Assembly: GCF_900176355.1 (NCBI RefSeq)
Contig: NZ_FWXI01000003.1
Span: 62,001-126,000 of the forward strand
Direction of reading: 5' to 3'
Length of the DNA stretch: 64,000 nt
From: Sporomusa malonica
GTDB lineage: Bacteria; Bacillota; Negativicutes; Sporomusales; Sporomusaceae
The translations under genes and the position numbers were made by a program. Below are positions 15,408-24,659 of the stretch, piece after piece. Below the pieces are notes generated by a model that saw only the letters and a list, made by a program, of their open reading frames with translations, was not told the origin of the DNA and made no database searches. The stretch's first letter is position 1, and each line of letters begins with the position of its first letter.

Positions 15408-17456
15408 CTACACTATCTCAAAATCTACAAAAACATCATAGAAGGCAACTCCTTTGGAGCCAGTACTGATATCCCCCATGTCTGATGGCAAACCTGCATT
15501 CAGGTCATTGAGCCGCATTTCCTCTCCCGGCCGCCATCCTTGGTGGCAGACTAAGATGTCTGGTGGAGTATCATGGGAAATACAGGCTTTGAGCGTTATT
15601 GCCCCCAGGCTGTTGTATACTCTTATTTGTTTTCCGGTCACTACTCCTTTCATTGCTGCAGTTTGTGGATTGATAAATACGATTTGCTCCGAGTATTTTA
15701 GTAAAGTTTCGATATTCAGAAATTGGGAGTTAAGCCCTTGCTGAGCATGAGATGTTATAAGCCAATATGGATACTTACTACTCGGCGCAATTCCTGCTTT
15801 ATATTCCGGTAATGCCGCCAGGTTGTTCTCCCTCGCCTTAATCGAAAAAAATTCAAACTTGCCTGAATTTGTTGCAAAGCATTTATCCTCCCAAGCCGTA
15901 CGCGGAACGGCCGCCCGTCTTGGACCGGCGGCTAAATCCGACCAGTGGTTAATCCCCAAGAGAGCATACATTCTATCATTGAATTCGTCATCGAGAAAAT
16001 CGGCGTGAGATTTATCAACAGGAAAAGAACTGCTGCCCTCCCGGTATTGGTTTAACGTCTTGGCCAAAAGTTGAGCAATTTCAAGATCACTCTTCGCATC
16101 GAATAAAGGCGGGATCGCTTGCTCATTCAAGCCAATCCAATGATGCCAGTAGCTGGGAACTACATCAAGTTCTTCAAATTGGGTCGTCGCTGGCAAAACA
16201 ATATCAGAATAACGCGCAGTAGGAGTCAAGAATTGTTCGACAGTAACAATTAGTTCCAGCTTATCCAGCTCTTTGGTCAAAATACTACCTGATACATCCT
16301 GCGTCACCAAATTGCGGCATGACACCCAAAGCAGCTTGACCGGCGGATCATTGAGTCTCTTCAGTCCCTGGGCGAACTCGTTAATATTGATATACCTAGC
16401 CCCACTGGGACTATTAAGAAAATGATAATTAAACCCCCATGTCATTTGATGGGCATATTGAACCCCGCCACCGGCAACTCCAATATTACCTGTCATCGCA
16501 GCTAATGCATCAATTGCGCGCAAACTTTGGCCGCCGTTGATATGGCGTTGCATACCAAATCCCGCCCATATATACACAGGACCAGAACTGGCCATCATGC
16601 TGGCCAGTTCTTTTATTGTCTCCAGTCGCTGGCCGCATTGTCCGGCAAGATAATCAATATCTAATTCTACGAGGTATTCCCTAAATTGCTGCCACCCAAC
16701 TGTATGACAATCGATAAAATTCTGGTCAATCCGGCCGCTCTCGAAGAGCTTTTTTGCTATAGCTAGTGCTAAAGCTCCATCTTCACCCGGATTGATCTGT
16801 ACAAAGCAGTTTGCTTTCCGGGCTGTCTGAGTATAAATAGGATCAATAACTATAACCTTTGCCCCATGATCTTGCGCCCGATAAATATAAGGTAACGAGT
16901 GTATCGCCGTCCAAGCCGGATTTACTCCCCAGAGAATAATGAGTCCTGCCTTTTCCATTTCCTGTGGGTCAGAATTCACATTTCTACCTAAATCATACAG
17001 CTGCGCATCCAGACCTGCAGACCAACACGGTGATCCTCGTGCCTGGGTAGTAGGACCTAAGCTATTGAACATACCTTCTACTGCGTTGTGCAGGATTCCA
17101 AAATTCCCGGAATACTTGTTAAGACAAAGCGGTAGTGTGGAGTGATAGCGATCTTTTATGTCCAGGATTTTTTCACAAATAATCGCCATTGCCTGTTCCC
17201 ACGTCAGCCGTTCCCATTGTCCCGAGCCACGCCCAATTTGGCGCATAGGATAGCGAATCCGCTCTGGACTGTAAACCCGCCGGACATAGGTTTGGCCTTT
17301 GGAACACAGTTTTCCGCTCGTATAACCGTGTTCCGGATCTCCTGTAACCTTTTCTAAAAGACCTTTGCGGACATAGGCTAGAATCCCGCAAGTATCATAA
17401 CAATTGCGGGGACAGACGTGCCGGGTAATTTGGTAACCATCGTGTGTATAAATCAT
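15408..17456 (-). CDS. Molybdopterin oxidoreductase, DMSO-reductase family, without Tat signal
   Basis: A 682-residue catalytic subunit with an N-terminal [4Fe-4S] motif (CPRNCYDTC with a later Cys in LCSKGQ) and the full bis-MGD fold. It is a close paralogue of the 731-residue protein at 18984-21179, sharing RYPMRQ-GRGSG, LPLCLNKYSGNF and the C-W-x-AG segment. It lacks the ~50-residue twin-arginine leader, so it should stay in the cytoplasm. ATG 17456 is preferred over GTG 17465, which is too close to GGAGAG. It lies about 120 bases after the anchor gene, at the end of the operon. Confidence 0.9.
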   Translation of the reverse strand: MIYTHDGYQITRHVCPRNCYDTCGILAYVRKGLLEKVTGDPEHGYTSGKLCSKGQTYVRRVYSPERIRYPMRQIGRGSGQWERLTWEQAMAIICEKILDIKDRYHSTLPLCLNKYSGNFGILHNAVEGMFNSLGPTTQARGSPCWSAGLDAQLYDLGRNVNSDPQEMEKAGLIILWGVNPAWTAIHSLPYIYRAQDHGAKVIVIDPIYTQTARKANCFVQINPGEDGALALAIAKKLFESGRIDQNFIDCHTVGWQQFREYLVELDIDYLAGQCGQRLETIKELASMMASSGPVYIWAGFGMQRHINGGQSLRAIDALAAMTGNIGVAGGGVQYAHQMTWGFNYHFLNSPSGARYININEFAQGLKRLNDPPVKLLWVSCRNLVTQDVSGSILTKELDKLELIVTVEQFLTPTARYSDIVLPATTQFEELDVVPSYWHHWIGLNEQAIPPLFDAKSDLEIAQLLAKTLNQYREGSSSFPVDKSHADFLDDEFNDRMYALLGINHWSDLAAGPRRAAVPRTAWEDKCFATNSGKFEFFSIKARENNLAALPEYKAGIAPSSKYPYWLITSHAQQGLNSQFLNIETLLKYSEQIVFINPQTAAMKGVVTGKQIRVYNSLGAITLKACISHDTPPDILVCHQGWRPGEEMRLNDLNAGLPSDMGDISTGSKGVAFYDVFVDFEIV

Positions 17457-17583
17457 AGAAATCACGCTCTCCTGTTGTCTTATCTGTTCTTTCTAGATTT
17501 CAGTTCAGATTCCCTTCACTAAAGGTTCTGGCCGCCACACGTCCTATGTAAGAAGGCCCGCTTGCAGCAGGCCTTCACAACTA

Positions 17584-18405
17584 TTATAGCCCAAACATGG
17601 TTAACGCTACTGCCGAACTATAGAATAGTTCCCTGCCAAGCAACTCCCCAATAAGTACCAGAGCAAATAAAATAGGAACATAGCAGCGAACATTCCATTC
17701 CCGCTTCGATCCTGCGTAGCCCAACAAACTTAACGGAGCTATCAGTCCGATCAACAGGCGAGGCCAAAAAGTCATACCTAGTATGATGTTCCTGCCGGTA
17801 AGGGCCTCTGTATTGCCCATGCCAGTCATCAGAGTTACGTATAAGGCGAGGCTAGTCAGACTACACACGAGAGCTGCAGCCACAATCATGAATATATTTT
17901 TCCCGAAAACATATTGCCTGGTATGTGCTATAACTGCAATAAATAACGGTCCAAGGCTTGCTGCGGTCAAAAGAAAGAACAGTACCGGACCAGCATTGTT
18001 CCAGGCAGGTCGCGCCGGTAATGTGTAAACTAGTCCGGACGATATTACTGCCAGTATCGCGACAATCGCACCGACTAAACCTACTGATCTGCGAGATCTG
18101 CCGGTTTTCCATTGCCAGTAGTATAAAACCGCCAATGTAAAGAATAAACCAAATGCCAAAACTTCATGACTTAACCGGGATGTCCCAACATGAGCTAACG
18201 CACGGTATGCCTCAAAAGGCTGCCCCAAATGTCCCATGGATGCCACTAGAGCCAACCCCATTGCCACCACAATACCCAAGGCGGAAAATGTACCGATTTT
18301 GTTTTCAACTTTTCCCGTAAAGGTATCAAGCGCCCAAAGAGTAATGAAGGCTCCAGCTGCCATCTGAGATAGAACGGTAAACAGGACTAATGCCCACTCA
18401 GCCAC
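17584..18405 (-). CDS. DmsC-type membrane anchor subunit
   Basis: A 273-residue protein with eight predicted transmembrane helices, of the DmsC anchor family. It oxidises menaquinol and passes electrons to the Fe-S subunit. GTG 18405 overlaps the stop of the Fe-S gene (TAGTG) and has GGAGGG seven bases upstream. It is the third gene of the exported reductase (catalytic, Fe-S, anchor). Confidence 0.9.
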   Translation of the reverse strand: MAEWALVLFTVLSQMAAGAFITLWALDTFTGKVENKIGTFSALGIVVAMGLALVASMGHLGQPFEAYRALAHVGTSRLSHEVLAFGLFFTLAVLYYWQWKTGRSRRSVGLVGAIVAILAVISSGLVYTLPARPAWNNAGPVLFFLLTAASLGPLFIAVIAHTRQYVFGKNIFMIVAAALVCSLTSLALYVTLMTGMGNTEALTGRNIILGMTFWPRLLIGLIAPLSLLGYAGSKREWNVRCYVPILFALVLIGELLGRELFYSSAVALTMFGL

Positions 18406-18968
18406 TATTTCTCCCTCCTAACCTGTACCCCAACAATGGGTTTGATAAATCTAGTTGTCGGCTTGGTTATGCCGATATCCGGAAAACCAGGCAACGTTCG
18501 ACTAACCTTGCTAAAGTTATTATTGTTCAAGTCAATAACCGAAATAGCTTCCATCGGGCAACCAGCAACGCAGGCTGGCTTCTCTCCCCGGTCTTGTCGA
18601 GCCGCGCACATATGACATTTTTCGACTTTTTTCACTTTCTCATTAAACTGAGGTACCTTATACGGACAGGCCAACATACACATCCGGCAACCGATGCAAC
18701 GCTGCGGATCGTGGATAACGATTCCATCTTCTCTTTTGGTATAGGCAATAACCGGGCAAGCAGTCAGACAGGCCGGGTCTTCACAGTGATTACAGGCCAT
18801 GGATGCAAACTCCCTGGCTGCACTACCAAATGCATCCTCCCGTAGTGGGTAAACCTTGCGCCACCGAATCGAAGGTTCTTGTTGATATTCGTTTTTACAA
18901 GCCATCTCACAGGAGTGACAGCCTACGCAGCGGTCGCTATCCACAAGAAAACCTAATTTTTTAGCCAC
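18405..18968 (-). CDS. DmsB-type four-cluster ferredoxin subunit
   Basis: A 187-residue protein with four Cys groups for [4Fe-4S] clusters: CVGCHSCEMAC, CNHCEDPACLTAC, CIGCRMCMLAC and CHMCAAR..ACVAGC. It relays electrons from the membrane anchor to the molybdenum subunit and travels with the Tat-exported partner. GTG 18968 has AGGAGGGG upstream. It shares its C-terminal style (TKPTTRFIKP) with the separate Fe-S protein at 23863-24417. Confidence 0.93.
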   Translation of the reverse strand: MAKKLGFLVDSDRCVGCHSCEMACKNEYQQEPSIRWRKVYPLREDAFGSAAREFASMACNHCEDPACLTACPVIAYTKREDGIVIHDPQRCIGCRMCMLACPYKVPQFNEKVKKVEKCHMCAARQDRGEKPACVAGCPMEAISVIDLNNNNFSKVSRTLPGFPDIGITKPTTRFIKPIVGVQVRREK

Positions 18969-18983
18969 TTATACCCCTCCTCA

Positions 18984-21179
18984 CTAAACCTTTTGAATGG
19001 CAACGAAGTTGTCGTGGAAGGCGATTCCCGGAGACCCCGTAGCCTTTTTCCCCATGTCCGCCGGAATAGCTTTCACAGTGTAATTGACATTGAATTTTTT
19101 CCCTTTGTACCAAGCCTCATACACGGCAACCACATCGGGAGAAACAGTTTCAGTGACCTTGGCCGGCAAAATAATATAACCAATCTCGTTGTACATCTTG
19201 ACCGAATCTTTATCCTTAATTCCGTACGCAGTCGCTACACTCGGATGAAGTTCTAAACATGGTTCATTATTTATAGATGCCATCCAATCCAAATTCTGAA
19301 ACTGACTATGAATGTTCAGTTTCCAATGCGACGATATGCACCGCAGTGGATACTTGTCAGTAGGCTGCATTTCCTCGACGTAGACCGGTAGCGGAAAATG
19401 ACCCAGCTTCTTTGCCTCTTCTGACCAAAATTCATACTTTCCTGAAGGGGTTTTAAACTTACTGTCTTGCCAGGCAATCAGCCCGCTTTTGGCTTTTACC
19501 GGGCCTTTTTTCAACTCAGACCAATTATTTATGCCAAATTGCTTGTAAATGCCATCATTAAACTCTTTACCAACCCATTCCTGTAAATCTCCTGAAGTAG
19601 GGAAGGTACATGAACCCTTTTCCAGTTCATTGAGTTTAGCTGATAATTCCATGGCGATAGTAACATCGTTTTTGCTTTCATACATCGGCTTGATGGCCTG
19701 CTCATTAAGACTCAGCCAATAGTGCCAATACGATACGTTGACCCCTGGAGTCTCAAATGTAGTTGTGACTGGTAAAACAATATCTGACATCTCTACTGTA
19801 GGATTCATGTACATGTCGGCGGTAACCACTAAGTCCATAGCCTCAAAAGCTTTTTTAACTACAGATGTCTCCGGGTCTTGTGTCATAGGTCCCCGGCAGG
19901 CTATCCACAACATTTTGATTGGCGGTTCTTTAGCGCTCAATACCTCGGCGCCGAAATTATTAATGTTAATCGACCGATCACCATTACCGCCGCTATTCTC
20001 AGGTTTTTTCTGAGACATTGCGTGATAATCGAACCCCCATGTCTGCAAATGAGCATATTGAGCACCACCGCCCGACTTGCCAATATTGCCGGTCATTGCC
20101 GCCAAAGCGTCAATGGCTCTCACGTTTTGTCCACCGTTGGTATGCCGCTGCATACCATAACCAATCCAGATATTAGCTGGTTTTGTCGTGGCGTATTCGC
20201 GGGCCAACCTTTCAATAACATATTGTGGTATTCCAGTCTTTTGAGCCGCCCATTCAACGGTTATGTCATTCTTTAGGTAGCTAAAAAACTCCTCAGCACC
20301 TTTACTATTTTTCGCCAGCCAGTCTCCATCATAAAGGCTATTATCCAGGATATAGCGAGCCATACCTAAAGCTAGCGCCCCATCAGTGCTAGCTTTGATC
20401 TGCAGATATAAATCTGCCTTTGAGGCGGTCTGGGATAAAAGAGGATCGATGACCACAATCTTGCAACCCCGGTTTTGGGCTTCTTTAATAAAAAACATGG
20501 AATGTAAAGAACACCATGCCGGATTGGCACCCCAGATGATCATATACTTTGAATTCACAATATCCTCAGGATCATTACTATAAATCGTGCCGAAATCAAA
20601 GGTCTGAGCGTCAATTCCCGCCGGCCAGCAGGGTGTCCCGGTTGCCCGGGTGGTGTTACCGATACTTGTTAACATTCCTTCGATACCATAGTGCATGATA
20701 TCGAAGTTACCGGAATATTTATTTAAACAAATTGGCAGCGTACTCCCGTATTCTTTCTTAATACGCAAAATAGTTTTTGCAATTTCGGAATAAGCCTCGT
20801 CCCAGCTAATTCTTTGCCAATTGCCTGAGCCGCGGCCCATCTGACGCATAGGGTATTTTATCCTGTCCGGGCTATACACGCTGCGCGTATAGCTATACCC
20901 TTTGGCACATAATCTGCCGCGGGTATATGTGCTTGTCGGATTTCCCTCTACTTTTTTCAAAACCCCATCTTCAACTGTTGATATAATCGAACAGGTATCA
21001 TAACAGTTACGGGGACAGGCATTGTTAAACACTTTCCGATCAATGCTAGCTGTAGCGCCGATCGGACTGAGGCCGGAAAAAATAAAGTCAAATATCGTTC
21101 CGCCAAATCCCACTGCCGCCGCAGTCGCAGTAGCACTTTTAATGAAGCTACGACGGGTTAATAGACCTTGCTGCTTCAA
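18984..21179 (-). CDS. Tat-exported molybdopterin oxidoreductase, DMSO-reductase family
   Basis: A 731-residue catalytic subunit. The N-terminus has a twin-arginine signal (TRRSFIKS, then a hydrophobic stretch), then the [4Fe-4S] motif ACPRNCYDTC..LCAKG and the bis-MGD domains. The region where family members place the Mo ligand reads TGTPCWPAG, so Cys may be the ligand instead of the Ser of true DMSO reductases; sulfur-compound or other oxyanion substrates are therefore possible. It starts at TTG 21179 with AAGGAGG upstream and overlaps the chaperone stop codon. Confidence 0.9.
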   Translation of the reverse strand: MKQQGLLTRRSFIKSATATAAAVGFGGTIFDFIFSGLSPIGATASIDRKVFNNACPRNCYDTCSIISTVEDGVLKKVEGNPTSTYTRGRLCAKGYSYTRSVYSPDRIKYPMRQMGRGSGNWQRISWDEAYSEIAKTILRIKKEYGSTLPICLNKYSGNFDIMHYGIEGMLTSIGNTTRATGTPCWPAGIDAQTFDFGTIYSNDPEDIVNSKYMIIWGANPAWCSLHSMFFIKEAQNRGCKIVVIDPLLSQTASKADLYLQIKASTDGALALGMARYILDNSLYDGDWLAKNSKGAEEFFSYLKNDITVEWAAQKTGIPQYVIERLAREYATTKPANIWIGYGMQRHTNGGQNVRAIDALAAMTGNIGKSGGGAQYAHLQTWGFDYHAMSQKKPENSGGNGDRSININNFGAEVLSAKEPPIKMLWIACRGPMTQDPETSVVKKAFEAMDLVVTADMYMNPTVEMSDIVLPVTTTFETPGVNVSYWHYWLSLNEQAIKPMYESKNDVTIAMELSAKLNELEKGSCTFPTSGDLQEWVGKEFNDGIYKQFGINNWSELKKGPVKAKSGLIAWQDSKFKTPSGKYEFWSEEAKKLGHFPLPVYVEEMQPTDKYPLRCISSHWKLNIHSQFQNLDWMASINNEPCLELHPSVATAYGIKDKDSVKMYNEIGYIILPAKVTETVSPDVVAVYEAWYKGKKFNVNYTVKAIPADMGKKATGSPGIAFHDNFVAIQKV

Positions 21180-21808
21180 ATTACTCCCTCCTTATACAAT
21201 TCTGTTTCTTCCGACTGGAGAAATCCTGTCAGCGCTAATGCAGTACCGCTGCAGATAGACACTTTTCCTTTTGTTAGTACATCCTGACAGTGTTGATAAA
21301 CCCATGTCCGGATATGTTCTTCAAAAAAACTTCGGTAGAGTATTAGATAACAATTGGCTGCAGCTAGATCTTCTTCTGCCAGCCTTTGGCCAGCCTGAGA
21401 TAATAAGTAACAGATAAATTCTAATTCTAATCCTAAATGATCATCTGGAATAACATTTTTGCTCCCTACCTCAAGACCAGCCTTACGATAAAAATTACGT
21501 ACCGCTAAAGTTTCATTTTGCATCACTAGTCCCATGGCGTTTAGATAGGCGCTTTCAAAAGGAGGCGCCAGCAACTTCGCCGGGCCCACAAACAGACGAT
21601 TATACTCATATTCCACCTCGTCGTCCAAGTAATAATCTGCATTATAAATAAAATAATCTTTCCTAATAATTACCATGTACTCCTGAACTGCTTCTATTGC
21701 TTTTTCCGCCTGCCCCCAACTCCCTTGATAATATTGCTTAAATAGTGAATATATCGATAAACGTTTAGCCAAATTGCTCAGCATGTCAGACTTGTGGTTT
21801 TGCAACAT
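21176..21808 (-). CDS. TorD/DmsD-family molybdoenzyme chaperone
   Basis: A 210-residue all-helical protein with the family signatures YEYNRLFVGP, APPFESAYL and PDDHLGLELEFICYLL. It binds the Tat leader and helps cofactor insertion in the following catalytic subunit. ATG 21808 overlaps the lipoprotein gene and has AAGGAG ten bases upstream. The overlap with genes on both sides indicates tight co-expression. Confidence 0.9.
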   Translation of the reverse strand: MLQNHKSDMLSNLAKRLSIYSLFKQYYQGSWGQAEKAIEAVQEYMVIIRKDYFIYNADYYLDDEVEYEYNRLFVGPAKLLAPPFESAYLNAMGLVMQNETLAVRNFYRKAGLEVGSKNVIPDDHLGLELEFICYLLSQAGQRLAEEDLAAANCYLILYRSFFEEHIRTWVYQHCQDVLTKGKVSICSGTALALTGFLQSEETELYKEGVI

Positions 21809-22100
21809 CGCTCGCCTGCTCCTTATCTTGAATTGGCATGTCCTTGACTTCGGCCTCCGGAATCAACTGCTGTCCACTACTGGATCGAATTGGGAACTTT
21901 TTGATGCCATTCTTTAGTTCAGCTTCCGACAATTTCAGCTTCTTGGGAACGGTAGGCTGAGCAACCCCTTGGTAACTTTGATCCATTGCACCGTTATCAA
22001 GCTGTACAGCCTTAGGTGCGGTTGTCGTACCACAAGCGGTGATCAATATTGACGTACTAAACAAAATAATAACCAGCAACAATAGATATTTCCGTGACAA
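21786..22100 (-). CDS. Small lipoprotein of the reductase operon
   Basis: A 104-residue protein from TTG 22100, with GGAGGTG six bases upstream. The N-terminus is a lipoprotein signal with lipobox ILITAC (Cys about residue 23). The rest is polar with Pro/Lys/Gln-rich stretches and one Cys only. No domain recognised. It is first in the lipoprotein-chaperone-reductase operon and may assist the exported enzyme at the membrane; this is inference. Confidence 0.75.
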   Translation of the reverse strand: MSRKYLLLLVIILFSTSILITACGTTTAPKAVQLDNGAMDQSYQGVAQPTVPKKLKLSEAELKNGIKKFPIRSSSGQQLIPEAEVKDMPIQDKEQASDVAKPQV

Positions 22101-22129
22101 GCTAACCACCTCCAATTTCTTTTGATTTA

Positions 22130-22185
22130 ATTATATAAAATTCTGACAACATTTTTTTTGTAGGTTTCTCCAAACATTTCGTTTG
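22130..22185 (-). promoter_or_regulatory. Activated promoter of the reductase operon with palindrome
   Basis: Minus-strand TATAAT (22130-22135) has no good -35. The palindrome CAAAC-GAAAT-GTTTG (22171-22185) is centred near -55. An activator site at this distance with a weak -35 fits control by the adjacent PucR-type regulator. Confidence 0.5.
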
Positions 22186-22186
22186 T

Positions 22187-22225
22187 TCATGTAAAAAAAA
22201 ACAAAACCAACCTTATTGGTTGGTT
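22187..22225 (-). terminator. Terminator overlapping the end of the PucR-type gene
   Basis: AACCAACC-AATAA-GGTTGGTT followed by TTGTTTTTTTTT on the minus strand. The stem uses the last three codons and stop of the regulator gene, separating it from the reductase operon. Confidence 0.9.
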
Positions 22226-23856
22226 TTCCGCATTTTCACTATTTTACATGCAACCGAGAGACTTACCCGGCTCTCCATTTTTTGCAAGTCGGCATCTAAC
22301 AATTCTTCAATCTTCTTCAAACGATATCTCAGTGTATTAGAATGCATAAATAGTTTTTCCGCTATTAAGTTTAAATCTCCATTTTGCTGAAAATATATCT
22401 GCAGTGTTTCAAGATAATTAGTGTTATTTTTTTCGTCATATTCAATGATCACGCCTAAGTGCTCTTTATAGTATTCGTCCAGTTGGTCCAGGCTAACGTG
22501 AGACAAAAGCCGAATAACACCCAAATCTTCAAAATGAGTAATGTGCCCTTTTTCTTGGATAAATCGCCCTAAATCCAAGGCATACTTTGCTTCTTGGTAA
22601 CTTCGGCAAAGATCCACAACAGATGAATAAAACTTACCTATCCCGACGGAAAACGTAACTGTCGGGAGTATCTCCTGCATTGCATTCTGCAACAATTTGG
22701 CAAGGCTTTTCAGGTGTTGTTTAATTCTTTTGTCTTCATCATCGTTGCCTGGAATTATCACTACAATCTGATCCTGCATTTCACTTATGATGACATGCCG
22801 AAAGTGCTGCTTTAGAAATGCAGTAGTAGAAGATTGCAACTGTTCCAGTATTTGATCCTTATTTAGTAGTTGCTTAAAATCATCCGGTTCAACAATCAAA
22901 AGACGATGCGGCTTGCCGAATTCCCAACCCCAATATCGGCCTCGCTTAATAAGTGCATTTTCAGATTCAAAATTATTATACAAAAGGTCATAGAGGAAGT
23001 GATCTTTATACTTCTTTTCAATCTCCTCCGTATTTTTGCGGCTAATCAAAACCTGAAGACAAGAAAGCCCTACCTCGCTGATCTGGCATAAATCCAATTC
23101 ATTTAGTTGTCCTGCGACATCAAAAACTAATAAATAACCAAGAAGCTGATTTCCCCACAAGAGCAGTTTAACAGAGACAATGATATTTTGATTGTTAAAA
23201 ATTATTACCTGTTGATAAACTTTTTCCAGCATGAGATCATTTTTCTTATGCTGGATGATTTTAAGCCGGGCTGATTTCACCAACTCCCCTAGTTCATCGG
23301 CAGGCCAAAATCGCTCAGTGCCTCCTTGGGCTAGAATTTGAAATACCGAGTCAACCAAAATAGCCGGATTTTGTAGATACTCCGCCAGTTGGTTAAGCAG
23401 CGCCGGTAAGTCCATCCTTAAATTAGTCACCTGACGGATTCGATAATGTTCTGAAATGCTTGTTATTTTTCCATTTTGCACTAAATTCACCACTAACTCG
23501 AGTGCAAACTTTAATTCCTGCTCCTCAATTCTCTTCGAACAAACAAACAACGGAATATGGTTTTTTTCTGCCTGATCTATAAGGCCCTGAGAAAGCGCAG
23601 CTCCATACCCACTGATCAGGATTCCGGCTGGAGCCAAATTTAAATATACCGCCAATATCGCGTCCAGATCTTTTCGCTCCTCTTCAGCGCAAACCAAAAT
23701 AAAAGCGTCCTCTAAACTGCTCTCAGGTACCCCTTTAAAAGCCGTAACAACCCGGAAAATCTTTTTATTTCGTCCCCCCGCCCAGCCAGCGACAACCGTC
23801 GCTTGTGCCACAGGATCAATTGTTGTTAGTTCCTGCACTGTACAAAACTGCTGCAT
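22213..23856 (-). CDS. PucR/CdaR-type transcriptional regulator
   Basis: A 547-residue protein with an N-terminal PucR-like sensor (about residues 1-130), a central region, and a C-terminal PucR helix-turn-helix (about residues 485-540: NLIAEKLFMHSNTLRYRLKKIEELL). Family members usually activate catabolic operons for purines, sugar acids or amino-acid derivatives. Here it lies between an Fe-S protein gene and a molybdoenzyme operon, an unusual partner. GGTGAG precedes ATG 23856. Confidence 0.88.
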   Translation of the reverse strand: MQQFCTVQELTTIDPVAQATVVAGWAGGRNKKIFRVVTAFKGVPESSLEDAFILVCAEEERKDLDAILAVYLNLAPAGILISGYGAALSQGLIDQAEKNHIPLFVCSKRIEEQELKFALELVVNLVQNGKITSISEHYRIRQVTNLRMDLPALLNQLAEYLQNPAILVDSVFQILAQGGTERFWPADELGELVKSARLKIIQHKKNDLMLEKVYQQVIIFNNQNIIVSVKLLLWGNQLLGYLLVFDVAGQLNELDLCQISEVGLSCLQVLISRKNTEEIEKKYKDHFLYDLLYNNFESENALIKRGRYWGWEFGKPHRLLIVEPDDFKQLLNKDQILEQLQSSTTAFLKQHFRHVIISEMQDQIVVIIPGNDDEDKRIKQHLKSLAKLLQNAMQEILPTVTFSVGIGKFYSSVVDLCRSYQEAKYALDLGRFIQEKGHITHFEDLGVIRLLSHVSLDQLDEYYKEHLGVIIEYDEKNNTNYLETLQIYFQQNGDLNLIAEKLFMHSNTLRYRLKKIEELLDADLQKMESRVSLSVACKIVKMRKTNQ

Positions 23857-23862
23857 GTTGTC

Positions 23863-24417
23863 TCACCGTCCTATCCGCCAAAAACTCTGAGGTGTTTTTG
23901 GTAAAATAAACCGCACTGATGGTCTGGTAAACTGGATAATCGGAAAATATGGGAGCATCTCCTGAGCTCCTAAAGGCAGAGGTTCGTTCAAGTCCACTAT
24001 TTGGAGTGCGCCAACAATACATGCATCCACGCAAGCCGGCGCAAGTCCCTTATCAATACGTTCGACACAAAAGTTGCATTTACTCGCCTTTTGAGTTCGC
24101 GGATTTGCCTTCGGCGCCTGAAAAGGACAAGCTCCAATACAACTTTGACAGCTAATACAGCTTTGAGATTGGTGCAGTACTATCCCATCCCGCCGTTTAT
24201 GAAAGCATTTCCGTTTACAAACACGAATACATTCCGGATTTATACAATGGTTGCAGGCTAATGATAAAAACCCCAACCCCCGATTGTCCTTACTAATGCG
24301 GATAACACGCCGATGCTGCAACTGGTCGCTCTGGTGTTCGTTGATGCAAGCGATCTCACAACCTCTACACCCAACACACTTATTTAAGTCAATCAAAAAT
24401 CCCAGCTGCTTTCTCAC
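23863..24417 (-). CDS. DmsB-like four-cluster Fe-S protein, co-transcribed with the regulator
   Basis: A 184-residue protein with four Cys groups (CVGCRGCEIAC, CNHCINPECIRVC, CISCQSCIGAC, CNFC..ACVDAC), closely resembling the DmsB-type subunit at 18405. GTG 24417 has GGAG eight bases upstream. It is followed after six bases by the PucR-type gene, so they form one unit. It may be the electron partner of the non-exported catalytic subunit at 15408-17456; this is inference. Confidence 0.88.
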   Translation of the reverse strand: MRKQLGFLIDLNKCVGCRGCEIACINEHQSDQLQHRRVIRISKDNRGLGFLSLACNHCINPECIRVCKRKCFHKRRDGIVLHQSQSCISCQSCIGACPFQAPKANPRTQKASKCNFCVERIDKGLAPACVDACIVGALQIVDLNEPLPLGAQEMLPYFPIIQFTRPSVRFILPKTPQSFWRIGR

Positions 24418-24530
24418 GCAAGCATCTCCTGTCCTCAGATACTTAAGTCTAGTCTCTTCTAAATTCCACTCGAAAAGATTAAAACCCTTTGAGTATTACT
24501 AATACGCATAATAGTAGTTCGGCGTAGGTT

Positions 24531-24555
24531 CGCCCCCCTTGTGCTAAGGGGGGCG
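24531..24555. terminator. GC-rich hairpin downstream of the isochorismatase gene
   Basis: CGCCCCCCTT and complement with a 6-base loop, about 105 bases past the stop at 24660. No clear T-run, so termination is possible but uncertain. Confidence 0.45.
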
Positions 24556-24659
24556 ATTTCATCTTATAAGCGTAAGGCATTATTAATGCTTATTTAATGG
24601 GTAGATATTTGCAAATTGGAGGCAAAACAATCATGCATTTACCCAATTCATGCCACTCC

